Below the pieces are notes generated by a model. That model ran no database searches, was not told the origin of the DNA, and saw only the letters and a program-made list of their open reading frames with translations. From Leptolyngbyaceae cyanobacterium RM1_1_2 (lineage in GTDB: Bacteria; Cyanobacteriota; Cyanobacteriia; Phormidesmidales; Phormidesmidaceae): a DNA stretch of 64,000 nt. How positions within the stretch are numbered: the stretch's first letter is position 1; the number at the start of each line of letters is the position of its first letter. Location: the NCBI GenBank assembly GCA_012032345.1, contig JAAUQI010000015.1, forward strand, positions 1-64,000. Direction: 5' to 3'. The translations under genes were made by a program, and so were the position numbers. This document shows positions 10,994-21,977 of the stretch, piece after piece.

Positions 10994-11935
10994 CTAAGCT
11001 AGCTGAAATTCCCCTAAAATTTTTACTTCAGGCTTGAGCGGCAGTGACCACCGAGTTTCAACCTGATGCTGAACGTGCCGAATCAGGCGCAAAATATCGC
11101 TAGCGGTGGCTCCTCCACAGTTCAAAATAAAATTAGCGTGCTGGGTAGAAACTTGGGCATGGCCAATCTGATAGCCTTTGAGTCCGGCCTGCTCGATTAG
11201 CCAGCCAGCGCTATGAGGCTTAGGATTGCGAAAGACACTGCCGCAGCTAGGCAGATGGTAAGGCTGGGTGTTTCGCCTCTGTTCTAAATCAGCGGCGGTA
11301 GCTGCCATTACCGTTTGTCGTTCTGCACCTGGCTTTAGCTGCAAAACAGCCTGGGTAACCAGGCGGGAGTTTCCCTGCAAAAGGGAAGTTCGATACTGAA
11401 AGCCAAGCGTTTCAGGTGATAGCTGCGAACAGTTGCCGTCAGTATCAAGGACTCCTGCTGAAATTAAGATGTCGGCAGTGCAGGCTCCATGAGCGCCTGC
11501 ATTCATCACCACAGCCCCGCCCACGGTGCCAGGGATGCCAACGGCCCACTCTAGCCCTTGCCAGCCTCGCTTAGCTGCTTTCCAGGCCAGCGTTGCCAGA
11601 GGTTCGCCCGCAGCCGCTAAAATCCGCCCCTGGGAGTCATCAAACTCAGCCTGCCTGAGATGGCGGGTACAAATTACCAGGCCGGGCAGTCCGCGATCGC
11701 TAATCAGCAGATTGGAACCCGCTCCTAAAAAGGTGACGGGCAGGCGGTGCTGGTTTGCCCACGCCAAGCTAGCCTGTAGATCGCTAAGCTGACGAGGGAA
11801 AACCAGCCATTCTGCTGGCCCCCCTACTCGAAATGAGGTTAGGCTGCCCAGTGACACTTGGGGTTTGATGGCGCAATTTTCGCCAACCCAATGAATTTCT
11901 TGTGTCATAAAATATCGAGCTGTAAGTAACAACAT
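10994..11935 (-). CDS. murB: UDP-N-acetylmuramate dehydrogenase MurB
   Basis: FAD enzyme that reduces UDP-GlcNAc-enolpyruvate in peptidoglycan precursor synthesis. Seen are the FAD-binding segment SLTSFRVGGPAEWLVFP, VTFLGAGSNLLISD, GIPGTVGGAVVMNAGAHG and the catalytic region LPSCGSVFRNP. The open frame extends upstream to 12022, overlapping murC. ATG at 11935 has a GGGGTG motif before it; ATG at 11908 (MTQEIHWVG) is also plausible. The murC-murB order with tight spacing indicates an operon. Confidence 0.94.
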   Translation of the reverse strand: MLLLTARYFMTQEIHWVGENCAIKPQVSLGSLTSFRVGGPAEWLVFPRQLSDLQASLAWANQHRLPVTFLGAGSNLLISDRGLPGLVICTRHLRQAEFDDSQGRILAAAGEPLATLAWKAAKRGWQGLEWAVGIPGTVGGAVVMNAGAHGACTADILISAGVLDTDGNCSQLSPETLGFQYRTSLLQGNSRLVTQAVLQLKPGAERQTVMAATAADLEQRRNTQPYHLPSCGSVFRNPKPHSAGWLIEQAGLKGYQIGHAQVSTQHANFILNCGGATASDILRLIRHVQHQVETRWSLPLKPEVKILGEFQLA

Positions 11936-11957
11936 CAACGCACCCCGATATAAGTTT

Positions 11958-13505
11958 TCAGGCAGGCTGAGCAGCTTCTGCCAGATGAGCAGCAGTTTGC
12001 TGCTGGTAGTAGCCCATGACATCGGGAATCACCTGGTTGAGATTGCCTGCTGTGAGGAACAGAACAATATCTCCTGGCTGTAGCACTTGTGTAAGTACCT
12101 GCGTCACTTCAGCTAGAGAAGCTCGATATAGGACACTGGCGTGGCGCTTAGCGATCGCCTCTGTTAGCTGGTAGCCACTGATATCGTAGGCATTTTTTTC
12201 ACCCGCGCTGTAGATATCTGTGACGATGACCTGATCGGCCTGACTAAACGCCTCAGAGAACTCTGTGAGCAGCGCTGCAATGCGGCTGTAGCGGTGGGGC
12301 TGAAAGACTGCTATTACGCGCCGTCGCGGAAACTCATCTCGGGTTTCGTCAGCCTTAATCCGAGCTGCCGACAGCGTCGCCCGAATCTCGCTGGGATGAT
12401 GGGCATAATCATCTACAAACAAGATACCGTTGTGCAAACCGCGCTGCTCAAAGCGACGGCGCGCTCCCTGAAAACTGCTGAGAATGTCGGCAATAGTCGC
12501 AAACTCCAGCCCGGCTAGACGCCCTACGGCAATAGCAGCTAGGGCGTTACTCAAGTTGTGACTTCCCAGCAGCGGTAACCTCAGTTCACCTAGCCGCTGA
12601 GAGCGCTCCCAAATAGTCGCCACTGTGCCACTAGCATAGTGGGTAATTTGGTCAGCCACATAGTCGGCACCCGTTGAGAGATCAAGGCTATAGGTAATGT
12701 CGGGCTGAATTGAGTGTTTAACGGTTTGACAGTCAATACAGCCAATAACGGTCTGACAGTTGCGGGCAAAAGTATCAAAAATGCTCACAACCTGTTCGAG
12801 GGTGCTGTAGTGATCGGGGTGATCAAGCTCAATGTTAGTGATCACACCAATTTGAGCAGAAAGCTTGACCAAAGAGCCATCAGACTCATCTGCTTCTGCA
12901 ACCAAATACTCTCCTCTACCCAGGTGAGCATTGCCCTCCCAGGCGGCAACTTCTCCCCCCACAACAATGGTAGGGTCCAGGTTGGCTTTGAGCAGCAGGT
13001 AGCCAATTAAGCTGCTAGTAGTTGTTTTGCCATGAGTGCCCGCCACGGCAATTCCCTTGTGTTTAGCAATTAAGGCCGCCAACAGGTCAGAACGATGAAA
13101 AATGGGACAGCCCAGCGCCAAAGCAGCCTGATATTCTGAGTTATTTTTATCGATTGCTGTTGAGCAAATGACCTGCGGCAGGAAACTTGAACTCGCTGCT
13201 GGCTGTCTAATCTCTTGGCCAGATGGATTGAGCGCAAGATAACTCTTTGAGCGCTGGCTTTGATGGCAAGTCAGCGAGGCGATCGCCTGAGGAGTTTGAA
13301 AAAACGACAGGTTTGATTCTTGCTGCTGCCAGAATATATGAACGCCTTCCTTTTGCAGTCGCTTTGTAATATGACTAAGACGAACATCTGAACCAGTGAC
13401 TGGCAAATCATACTTAGCCAGGATATAGGCAAGCGCGGACATGCCGATTCCACCAACGCCAATAAAATGGAAAGGCCTGCCGCTGAAATCTACAGAATTC
13501 AGCAT
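11958..13505 (-). CDS. murC: UDP-N-acetylmuramate--L-alanine ligase MurC
   Basis: Cytoplasmic Mur ligase adding L-Ala to UDP-MurNAc. The N-terminal Rossmann motif is FHFIGVGGIGMSALAYIL, the ATP-binding loop GTHGKTTTSSLIGYLL, with EADESDGS and DDYAHHPSEI in the central and C-terminal domains. ATG at 13505 is chosen over one at 13526 because it matches the family N-terminus MLNSVDFSGRPFHF. There is a hydrophilic insertion of a few dozen residues around 70-110 (before PQVICSTAI), in a loop that is variable among cyanobacteria. It is the first gene of the murC-murB unit. Confidence 0.95.
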   Translation of the reverse strand: MLNSVDFSGRPFHFIGVGGIGMSALAYILAKYDLPVTGSDVRLSHITKRLQKEGVHIFWQQQESNLSFFQTPQAIASLTCHQSQRSKSYLALNPSGQEIRQPAASSSFLPQVICSTAIDKNNSEYQAALALGCPIFHRSDLLAALIAKHKGIAVAGTHGKTTTSSLIGYLLLKANLDPTIVVGGEVAAWEGNAHLGRGEYLVAEADESDGSLVKLSAQIGVITNIELDHPDHYSTLEQVVSIFDTFARNCQTVIGCIDCQTVKHSIQPDITYSLDLSTGADYVADQITHYASGTVATIWERSQRLGELRLPLLGSHNLSNALAAIAVGRLAGLEFATIADILSSFQGARRRFEQRGLHNGILFVDDYAHHPSEIRATLSAARIKADETRDEFPRRRVIAVFQPHRYSRIAALLTEFSEAFSQADQVIVTDIYSAGEKNAYDISGYQLTEAIAKRHASVLYRASLAEVTQVLTQVLQPGDIVLFLTAGNLNQVIPDVMGYYQQQTAAHLAEAAQPA

Positions 13506-15083
<1,578 letters not shown>

Positions 15084-15103
15084 GCGCTCAGTACTTTTGT
15101 GAT

Positions 15104-15139
15104 TAGGAGCCTCACCGACTGGCAAGGCTCCTAGTTTTT
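15104..15139 (+). terminator. Rho-independent terminator of gap2
   Basis: TAGGAGCCT (15104-15112) pairs perfectly with AGGCTCCTA (15125-15133) and is followed by GTTTTT. It lies 21 bases after the gap2 stop. Confidence 0.9.
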
Positions 15140-15205
15140 AGCTTTTTGTAAAGAATATTTTTGTAATTTAGTCAGTCAGTCTCAACTATTGGATGCGTCT
15201 GCACT

Positions 15206-16300
15206 GTGGCTAAAGTTGCGTTAGAGGGCATTACCCATCGCTTTGGCAATACAACTGCCGTTGAGGAGATTACTTTTACGGTTCCAGACGGTGAGTTTTG
15301 GGTTTTGGTCGGTCCTTCAGGCTGCGGTAAGTCAACGCTACTGAGAACGATCGCAGGGTTAGAGACGGCTACTCAAGGCAAAATCTATATTGGCGATCGC
15401 CTAGTAAATTCGATCGCCGCTCGGGAACGAGACGTGGCGATGGTTTTTCAAAACTATGCCCTGTATCCCCACATGAGCGTGGCTGAAAACCTGGCCTTTG
15501 GCCTAAAGATGCGGCAAACACCACCGCCGATTAGGCAGCAGCGAGTTGAAACGGTGGCGCGATCGCTCAATATCTTCCATCTCCTCAATCGCCTGCCGCA
15601 CCAGCTCTCAGGCGGTCAGCAGCAGCGGGTAGCTTTGGGGCGAGCGATCGCCCGAGCGCCCCAGGCTTTTTTGCTAGATGAGCCGCTCTCTAATCTAGAC
15701 GCCCAGCTACGAGACGAAACCCGGGCTGAACTCAAGCAACTACACCAGCGCTTTGGGATTACAACGCTGTATGTGACTCACGACCAGACTGAGGCGATGA
15801 CTCTAGCCGATCGCATTGTTGTGCTTGATCAAGGAAAAATTCAGCAGATCGGCACGCCCCAGGCAGTCTATGCCAGACCTGAAAATCTAATGGTAGCCGC
15901 ATTTTTAGGTAGCCCGCCGATGAATCTTTTAGAGGCTTACTTCAGCGCAGGCCAGCTCAAGCTAGAGGGGCAAAATTTTGACTGCCCGCCTGAGATTGCT
16001 CAGCAGGTTAATCTACAGGCAGATCATTTTGTGCGCTTAGGAATTCGGCCTGAGCACATCCAGCTCAGCCAGAGCGCCCCCCACCTGCAGGTAATCGCTG
16101 AGATTATCGAACCCCTGGGCCGAGAAATTTTGGTGCGGGCGGTGTTGCCTGGCCGCGATCGCAGCGACCCTCAAACGCTTTACTTTCAAGTCGCCCCCAG
16201 CCTAAACCTGAAGCCGGGCGATCGCCTACCTGTCAGACTGGCGCTGAAGCATCTGTTCTTATTTGATAGCGCAACCGGAGTCCGCACCTATCCGGTTTGA
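15206..16300 (+). CDS. ABC transporter ATP-binding protein, MalK/UgpC type
   Basis: Energising subunit of a carbohydrate-type ABC importer. 364 residues with GTG start. Walker A GPSGCGKST (about 37-45), signature LSGGQQQRVALGRA, Walker B FLLDEPLSNLDAQLR and the H-loop YVTHDQTEAM; after residue 235 comes a C-terminal TOBE/OB-fold domain as in MalK/UgpC. No permease or binding protein is adjacent, so like other cyanobacterial members it may be shared by unlinked transporters. Substrate unknown. Confidence 0.9.
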   Translation: MAKVALEGITHRFGNTTAVEEITFTVPDGEFWVLVGPSGCGKSTLLRTIAGLETATQGKIYIGDRLVNSIAARERDVAMVFQNYALYPHMSVAENLAFGLKMRQTPPPIRQQRVETVARSLNIFHLLNRLPHQLSGGQQQRVALGRAIARAPQAFLLDEPLSNLDAQLRDETRAELKQLHQRFGITTLYVTHDQTEAMTLADRIVVLDQGKIQQIGTPQAVYARPENLMVAAFLGSPPMNLLEAYFSAGQLKLEGQNFDCPPEIAQQVNLQADHFVRLGIRPEHIQLSQSAPHLQVIAEIIEPLGREILVRAVLPGRDRSDPQTLYFQVAPSLNLKPGDRLPVRLALKHLFLFDSATGVRTYPV

Positions 16301-16322
16301 GAGCAATTAGCCTATGAAAATG

Positions 16323-16345
16323 GGAGGTAGAGCGTATCTACCTCC
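16323..16345. terminator. Hairpin between convergent ABC ATPase and psaL genes
   Basis: GGAGGTAGA (16323-16331) pairs perfectly with TCTACCTCC (16337-16345) over a five-base loop. On the minus strand the stem is followed by CATTTTC, so it probably terminates psaL transcripts; the plus-strand side lacks a U-tract. A second perfect 16-base palindrome, CAGCTAGCGCTAGCTG, lies at 16358-16373 across the psaL stop codon. Confidence 0.6.
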
Positions 16346-16366
16346 ACAAACTGCGAGCAGCTAGCG

Positions 16367-16864
16367 CTAGCTGTGACCGCCTGAAACTACATTGAGCAAC
16401 AGTGGCATATTAGAGACTAGCAAAAAGGCAAAGGTAACGCCGCCGATGCCACCAATGAGAAATCCGCCAGCAAACTCACTCCAGCCTTCCTCTGTGCCTA
16501 ATGCCTCAGGAGGATTCGGCGTAGTCAGGGTAGCAATGGGCTTCTTCACCCCGGCTCCGCTGTAGAGCGAGAGACAAGCCGTTAAGATCACAACCAGTCC
16601 CGCTGCCGCCAATAGACCGGCTATAGCCGGAACATCAGAGTCTCTCAGCGGGCCTAGTAGAGCAAAAGGGCCATAAATTAAATAGCCATGAGCCATGCCT
16701 ACTTCTAAGCCCCGCCGCTGTGGCGAAAGCCCCGATCGGTAAGCAGGCAAGTTGTTGATAAATGCTTTTGTCAAAGCAGAGGAATTAATTGGAGTTTTGA
16801 GATTGCCAACTTGAGGATCATCAGCCGGATGTACAACCTCATTTGAGCGGCTAATATCTACCAT
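16367..16864 (-). CDS. psaL: Photosystem I subunit XI (PsaL)
   Basis: Thylakoid membrane subunit that forms the contact surface of PSI trimers. TPINSSALTKAFINNLPAYRSGLSPQRRGLEVGMAHGY is the conserved stromal and first-helix region; hydrophobic segments lie near 80-100 and 135-160. ATG at 16864 is preceded by GGAG and gives about 165 residues; an in-frame TTG at 16882 is possible. It lies 94 bases downstream of psaJ on the same strand, so psaF-psaJ-psaL may form one PSI cluster. Confidence 0.94.
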   Translation of the reverse strand: MVDISRSNEVVHPADDPQVGNLKTPINSSALTKAFINNLPAYRSGLSPQRRGLEVGMAHGYLIYGPFALLGPLRDSDVPAIAGLLAAAGLVVILTACLSLYSGAGVKKPIATLTTPNPPEALGTEEGWSEFAGGFLIGGIGGVTFAFLLVSNMPLLLNVVSGGHS

Positions 16865-16958
16865 AGTGTTCGGATTCTCCAACGACTCAAAAACACAGCA
16901 CGGTTCTAGTAGAACCGATTTTTACAAAAAACCCGTTAAATAGCTGGATGAGAGATCC

Positions 16959-17081
16959 CTAAGGATACAAAAGCAGATCGGGGAAAAAGCGATTGAACTC
17001 GATTAAAATTGCCGCTGTGATAAACATCCAAGCGGTTGCAATCACAGGGGCTGTTGACAGATACTTCAAAAAGTTATCCAT
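16959..17081 (-). CDS. psaJ: Photosystem I subunit IX (PsaJ)
   Basis: 40-residue single-helix PSI subunit that stabilises PsaF. It begins [20 protein letters not shown] and ends FFPDLLLYP, the hallmark PsaJ ends, with the transmembrane helix between. Start ATG at 17081, stop TAG at 16959-16961. It sits 36 bases downstream of psaF, the usual psaF-psaJ order. Too short for routine ORF calling but sequence identity to the family is clear. Confidence 0.96.
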   Translation of the reverse strand: MDNFLKYLSTAPVIATAWMFITAAILIEFNRFFPDLLLYP

Positions 17082-17117
17082 AATCAAAGACTCCTTAGCT
17101 TATTCAAAGGTTAGGGA

Positions 17118-17618
17118 CTAGCGGGGAGAAACCGTAATTTCGTTGTCTTTAGCAAACATTTCGCCGCTGGCAATCTCCTTAAAGGCAACCAGAGGCCAAG
17201 CCGCAGCGCCTAGAGAACACTTGATCGCTAAAGGAACGTCAATGATGATCTCTTTCTCTTCAGGCTTCTTATCATCCCGCACAGCTATCACATAGGAACG
17301 CCCGGCCCAGCCAATCCAGCCAGCAATGTAAAGGAAGAGAATACTGGGAATTAAAAATTCACCCGCATGAGAGAGATCCCCGTCTACCACAAGGTGGGGC
17401 AGGCCATCTTCACCACAAAGCAAGCTGGAATTACCGTAAAGCTCAAAGCGTGACTTAGCCGCCTGAGTCTTAGCGTTGGCGGCGCGCTGCTGAAAGGCAG
17501 CAGACTCACCACAGGGGGTCAACCCGGCTACATTGTCACCGGCTACACCCGCTACAGCAGCAGGCGAAAAGCCTATCCAAAGACAAGCAGCTAGAACGAG
17601 AGCAAACAACCGTCGCAT
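17118..17618 (-). CDS. psaF: Photosystem I subunit III (PsaF)
   Basis: Lumen-exposed PSI subunit. A signal peptide ([23 protein letters not shown]) is followed by the mature start, two luminal cysteines (GLTPCGES and [14 protein letters not shown]), and the transmembrane helix [25 protein letters not shown] at 17618 is selected over an upstream in-frame start at 17642 because AGGGAAA precedes it and it starts the signal peptide. About 166 residues, the usual size. Confidence 0.96.
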   Translation of the reverse strand: MRRLFALVLAACLWIGFSPAAVAGVAGDNVAGLTPCGESAAFQQRAANAKTQAAKSRFELYGNSSLLCGEDGLPHLVVDGDLSHAGEFLIPSILFLYIAGWIGWAGRSYVIAVRDDKKPEEKEIIIDVPLAIKCSLGAAAWPLVAFKEIASGEMFAKDNEITVSPR

Positions 17619-17778
17619 AAATTGTTTCCCTTTATTACACAAAATTAGCCTATCTTGCCCAAAAACGTTAAGTTATTTGTACAAGAATTTACTCAGCTTT
17701 CAGGCATCATACCCCTTCTCAGAAAGCGCCGTAAAGCAACTTATGTCTGGGGGTTAACATCCTGAAAAATATCAGCTT

Positions 17779-18819
17779 ATGGCGAAAATTTTAGCAATTG
17801 AAACAAGTTGTGACGAAACCGCCGCTGCGATCGTCAGCGATCGCCAGGTACTGAGTAATCTGGTCGCGTCGCAAATTGCAACTCATCAAAAATATGGCGG
17901 CGTGGTGCCGGAACTGGCCTCCCGACAGCACGTAACCAGCATTGGCCAGCTCATAGCCGCTGCGCTGGAGGTAGCTGGATTAGACTGGTCAGCCATCGAC
18001 GGCGTAGCGGCGACCTGCGCTCCAGGGCTGGTGGGCGCTTTACTGGTGGGTCTGACAGCCGCCAAAACGCTGGCTCTCGTACACAACAAGCCTTTTATTG
18101 GCATCCATCACCTCGAAGGGCACCTCTATGCCTCGTACCTGAGCAATCCTGAACTGACGCCGCCTTATCTCTGTCTGCTGGTATCGGGGGGGCATACCAG
18201 CCTGATTCAGGTCAGGGGCTGTGGGGACTATGCTGTGCTGGGGCAAACTCGTGACGATGCGGCTGGAGAAGCTTTTGACAAAGTGGCGCGGCTGTTGGGT
18301 CTGGGCTATCCGGGTGGCCCCATCATTGACAAGCTGGCCCTAGGGGGCAATCCTGACGCCTTTTCTCTGCCAGAGGGCAATATCTCTCTGCCTGGGGGTG
18401 GGTTTCACCCCTATGACTCTAGCTTTAGCGGTCTCAAAACGGCGGTGCTGCGGCTGGTAGAGCGTCTGCGCGCCGAGGACATCGAACTCCCTGTAGCAGA
18501 CATTGCGGCTAGTTTTCAGGCAGCTGTAGCGCGATCGCTGACCCGCCGTACCCTGCGCTGCGCTCTTGACCACAATCTCTCAACCATTTCTGTGGGGGGC
18601 GGCGTTGCTGCCAACAGCGCCCTGCGGCAGCACTTGCAGGCCGGGGCCAGCCAGCAAGGCTTACGGGTTATTTTTCCGCCCCTAAATTACTGTACTGACA
18701 ATGCCGCCATGATCGCCTGTGCCGCTGCCGAGCACTTTCGTTTGGGCCATACCTCCAGCCTGTCTGTGGCTGCCCAGTCAAAAATGCCAATTACGCAGGT
18801 GATGGCGCTGTATGCCTAG
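17779..18819 (+). CDS. tsaD: tRNA N6-adenosine threonylcarbamoyltransferase TsaD
   Basis: Transfers threonylcarbamoyl to A37 of ANN-decoding tRNAs (t6A), with TsaB/TsaE partners encoded elsewhere. The 346-residue ASKHA-fold protein begins [16 protein letters not shown] and has the metal-binding HHLEGH motif near residue 110-115, LLVSGGHT, and [23 protein letters not shown]. It is divergent from psaF. Its 3' end overlaps the convergent hydrolase gene by 29 bases. Confidence 0.96.
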   Translation: MAKILAIETSCDETAAAIVSDRQVLSNLVASQIATHQKYGGVVPELASRQHVTSIGQLIAAALEVAGLDWSAIDGVAATCAPGLVGALLVGLTAAKTLALVHNKPFIGIHHLEGHLYASYLSNPELTPPYLCLLVSGGHTSLIQVRGCGDYAVLGQTRDDAAGEAFDKVARLLGLGYPGGPIIDKLALGGNPDAFSLPEGNISLPGGGFHPYDSSFSGLKTAVLRLVERLRAEDIELPVADIAASFQAAVARSLTRRTLRCALDHNLSTISVGGGVAANSALRQHLQAGASQQGLRVIFPPLNYCTDNAAMIACAAAEHFRLGHTSSLSVAAQSKMPITQVMALYA

Positions 18820-19693
18820 CCAAAATTTCCTGTACCACTTTTGTCAGAACCAGGGGCTGCTCTAGCATTGCCATATGACCACACTGGGCTAGCTCGACCA
18901 CATTACCTTGTGGTGTCTGAAAGAGGCGGTGAAAACTGGCTAAGTGATTGACATACTGCGATTCCATCACCTGATCTTGCTGCCCACTGATGAAGTAGGC
19001 AGGCTGCTCAAGGGCGGCTACAATCTGAGGCAGCAAATGCACCTCCTTTTCAGTTGTCGATTCTAAAAGGGCACCCAAAGCCGCTTCTGGGTGCGCCCCT
19101 ATAAAGTCTTTGAGTCGCTGTTGGCCCCAGGCTCGAGCCAGGGGCTGGTTGACCATAGCGCGGGCAAACACTAGGTCTAATAGCGGTAGCCACCGCAGCC
19201 ACACAGGCCGAAATCGCACAATCTGGCGACCTGCTGCCCGAAATCGCTCAAAGTCTTCTTTTAAGAAAATACCGCCGCCGGCATTGACGCAAATTACACC
19301 GCTGACGTGTTGAGGAGCCAGGTAAGCTGCCCAGAGAGCGATGCTACCCCCTAGAGAATGGCCCAATAGCCAGGCGCGGCCAACATTTAGCTGGCCAAGC
19401 AGGCAAATCAGATCCTCGGCATAGGCTGCTAAACTGTAGGGCGATCGCGCTGCTATTTCAGGGAGCTGGTAGGAAGAAGGCCCCACTCGCTGCTTAACTG
19501 CCTGGGTAGAAGCTCCAAATCCTCGCAGGTCGTAGGTTAGACAGGCATACTGCTGAGCCAATTCAGTCACCATTGGCTGCCAGTAGGCACGACTCAGGAG
19601 CCAGCCATGAATAAAGACTAAAACCTCTGCTTGGGGGGCGGGCGCAGTCAGCTCATATACATGAGGAACGCCCAGAATGTTCACCTTAGCCAT
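18791..19693 (-). CDS. Alpha/beta-hydrolase
   Basis: About 300 residues. [13 protein letters not shown] forms the oxyanion region, [15 protein letters not shown] holds the nucleophile serine, and a C-terminal [11 protein letters not shown] supplies the histidine; the acid is probably in [13 protein letters not shown]. This resembles epoxide-hydrolase/esterase-like members of the fold, but the substrate cannot be told. Convergent with tsaD, overlapping its 3' end by 29 bases, so no terminator separates them. Confidence 0.85.
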   Translation of the reverse strand: MAKVNILGVPHVYELTAPAPQAEVLVFIHGWLLSRAYWQPMVTELAQQYACLTYDLRGFGASTQAVKQRVGPSSYQLPEIAARSPYSLAAYAEDLICLLGQLNVGRAWLLGHSLGGSIALWAAYLAPQHVSGVICVNAGGGIFLKEDFERFRAAGRQIVRFRPVWLRWLPLLDLVFARAMVNQPLARAWGQQRLKDFIGAHPEAALGALLESTTEKEVHLLPQIVAALEQPAYFISGQQDQVMESQYVNHLASFHRLFQTPQGNVVELAQCGHMAMLEQPLVLTKVVQEILARHTAPSPA

Positions 19694-19728
19694 GTTTTAA
19701 TCGTATCTTGAAGCGAGCGCTACTGTCT

Positions 19729-20463
19729 CTAAAGATGCTTGCCCAATAGGCGATAGCGCACACTTTCGGCAATTTTCTGACCCAAGTATTCAGGAATGAG
19801 GCTTTCATTTGGCCCCAGCAAATACAAAATCAGCCGGGTGCGACCGCGCCAGACCAGCAGATTAGCATTCACAACCAGCAGGTCTTCCTGCCAGATGGCA
19901 TACATCACCTTGTAAAACAGCCCAGGCTGGTTATCTGCCTCGATCAGCAGAGCGGGCAAGTGAAAAACCGGATCAACGTAAAATTCTGTCTCAACCTGCT
20001 CTAGACCCGCATCTAGATTAAACTCAACCGTTAGCATTTCCTCGACTTCAAAACGGCCTGCCAGCGCCTCTCGAACGGCTCGGCACACATTGTCTGAAGT
20101 CTTGTCAACTAAAGTCTTACCGCCTCTAGAAACAACCAGCTTGATAAATACCAGCATGGGCGGGTAAATCTGGCCGTAGAGGCTGAGATTGTGAATGGTC
20201 AAGCCATAGGCGGCCAGCACGCCAAAAATATCGCTAAGCAAAAACGACTGGTTTCGATAGGCAAAATGCAAAGCGCTGCGATTGCCTTCTGGCTTTAATT
20301 CGATTACGGCCTGCTTACGTTTGTACAGCTGATAGGCCAGTCGAAGATTTTGCAGTTGAATCTCACTGCTGACAAACTGCTCATAAAATTTGGGAAACGC
20401 CCGGTTGAAGCGTTTAAGCAGTTCTAGAGTGGATGGTTTTAAACCCGCAACCATAGCTGGCAA
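19729..20463 (-). CDS. ACT-domain-like conserved cyanobacterial protein
   Basis: 244 residues, no transmembrane helix. The central segment SFLLSDIFGVLAAYGLTIHNLSLYGQ and the later QPGLFYKVMYAIWQEDLLVVNANLLVWRGR each look like ACT-type beta-alpha-beta units, as in the C-terminus of GlnD-like sensors, so amino-acid or nitrogen sensing is possible but unproven. There is no catalytic domain. A second in-frame ATG lies three codons in. It lies 35 bases upstream of the hydrolase gene on the same strand and may be cotranscribed with it. Confidence 0.65.
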   Translation of the reverse strand: MPAMVAGLKPSTLELLKRFNRAFPKFYEQFVSSEIQLQNLRLAYQLYKRKQAVIELKPEGNRSALHFAYRNQSFLLSDIFGVLAAYGLTIHNLSLYGQIYPPMLVFIKLVVSRGGKTLVDKTSDNVCRAVREALAGRFEVEEMLTVEFNLDAGLEQVETEFYVDPVFHLPALLIEADNQPGLFYKVMYAIWQEDLLVVNANLLVWRGRTRLILYLLGPNESLIPEYLGQKIAESVRYRLLGKHL

Positions 20464-20726
20464 GGAACCTTTGACGAAAATTCAGGAACAGTTTGAACGT
20501 GATGTAAAGATCAGCTTTAGATTCAGACACGCTTGAAAACTCTAACTTTAGGCTACCTGCCTGAGGCTTGTCATTCATTAGACTGCCCCAATATCCTTAA
20601 AAAGGGGGCGTTAGCACCTGAGAGTATTCTTTGGGCTAGCGGAGGTTTTCCATAGGAGAGACGGTTTTAGGGCGTATACTCTTATATATTGTTTTTTCGT
20701 TACTTGCATACATTAGCCGCGCCTAG

Positions 20727-21260
20727 ATGGGTTTTTGGAAAAGCTTATTTAGCAGCTCTGAAGCTTCTGCTTCTGCTCAGACGACTCACTCTGAGGAATA
20801 TTTTGCTGAAGCTACCGCTGAAGCTCCTAATGGTAACACTGGCTCCCGCATCTTTTTTAGTACCAGTCGAGAAATTGACCTATACGAACTGGAGGAGCTA
20901 TGCGATGCTGTGGGCTGGTCGCGTCGTCCAATTCGCAAGGTGCGCAAGGCGATTCAGCACAGCTTTATCGTCGTCTCTATGTGGGAGCAGCAGCCTAGCA
21001 GGCGACGGCTGATCGGTTTTTCTCGGGCAACCTCCGATCATGCCTTTAATGCCACAATTTGGGACGTTGTTGTTCATCCCGACTATCAAGGAAAAGGGCT
21101 GGGTAAGGCGCTGATGCAGCAGCTAATCAAGAAGCTGCGCAGCGAAGATATCAGCAACGTAACGCTGTTTGCCGATCCACAGGTTGTGGATTTTTATCGA
21201 AACTTAGGATTTATGTCTGACCCTGAGGGGATTAAAGGCATGTTTTGGTATCCTGACTAG
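20727..21260 (+). CDS. GNAT-family N-acetyltransferase, Ycf52/plastid NSI-like
   Basis: 177 residues. After a low-complexity 40-residue N-terminus, the GNAT fold begins at [27 protein letters not shown]. The acetyl-CoA site is [22 protein letters not shown] (about residues 111-132) with FYRNLGF near the end. The [14 protein letters not shown] segment resembles the plastid Ycf52/nuclear-encoded plastid acetyltransferases, which modify lysines and N-termini of chloroplast proteins. The target here is unknown. Confidence 0.8.
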   Translation: MGFWKSLFSSSEASASAQTTHSEEYFAEATAEAPNGNTGSRIFFSTSREIDLYELEELCDAVGWSRRPIRKVRKAIQHSFIVVSMWEQQPSRRRLIGFSRATSDHAFNATIWDVVVHPDYQGKGLGKALMQQLIKKLRSEDISNVTLFADPQVVDFYRNLGFMSDPEGIKGMFWYPD

Positions 21261-21283
21261 GCGGGTAGATGTCTGACTAACGT

Positions 21284-21712
21284 CTAGGAATGACCTGATA
21301 GCGATCGGGCTTCTTGAATCCACTGGCTGACTTCGTTGGCAGCGGGGCAGTCCTGCATCTGACGCAGAACGGCGGCGTAGAAGCGGCGAACCTGGGGATA
21401 GAGCTTGTGAATTGGGGTTTGGGCTAGCTGAGCTGATGAGCTAACGCCCGCGTGCAGCAGCAGCCCACAGTAGCGACAGCCCACAGCCGGAATGCGAGAC
21501 AGATCGGCTAGGGCAACCCATTTATTGACGTGTTTAGTGTGAATCTGGAGCTGGGTGGCTAGCTGATTGCGCTTGGCCTGAGTGCTGCCCTGCTGAATCA
21601 GCTGCAAGGTTGTGTAAATTTTTTTGGCCTCTAGCTGAGCAGAATCTTGTGAGCTAAGGCCCGGAAGCTGAGCGATCGCCCAGTTACTAGATTTCATGGG
21701 TTTATTATGCAA
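21284..21712 (-). CDS. DUF4332-type helix-hairpin-helix protein
   Basis: 142 residues. IAQLPGLSSQDSAQLEAKKIYTTLQLIQQG and DLSRIPAVGCRYCGLLLHAGVSSSAQLAQT are two helix-hairpin-helix-like units characteristic of DUF4332, and the C-terminus VSQWIQEARSL also fits. Such folds can bind DNA, but function is not established. Convergent with the GNAT gene. An ATG five codons downstream (21697) is an alternative start; neither has a clear Shine-Dalgarno. Confidence 0.7.
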   Translation of the reverse strand: MHNKPMKSSNWAIAQLPGLSSQDSAQLEAKKIYTTLQLIQQGSTQAKRNQLATQLQIHTKHVNKWVALADLSRIPAVGCRYCGLLLHAGVSSSAQLAQTPIHKLYPQVRRFYAAVLRQMQDCPAANEVSQWIQEARSLSGHS

Positions 21713-21977
21713 TCAGGCTAATCCGGTTCAGACGGTGAGTTACTTTCCTGATTATTAAACAATCTATACGTTTTACGGCTCACCCTAGCTTTCTCCTGCC
21801 ACATTAGAGAAAGAAAAGAAACTAAATCTCTGGCTTTAGGGCCGCTCTTTAAGAGAACGCTGCGGGGCTTGCTAGTGACTACAGGCTTACCAAGTTCGCC
21901 TAGCGCCTGACACCGAGTTAGACCTAGCACAGGACTTTAAAGCGGCTCCAGAGCACGGTTGAGAAAGGAGGTCAGCT

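Noticed and set aside
21718-21930. 70-codon minus-strand frame between the DUF4332 and dehydrogenase genes
   Set aside because: No ribosome site, no recognisable motif, composition like intergenic sequence.
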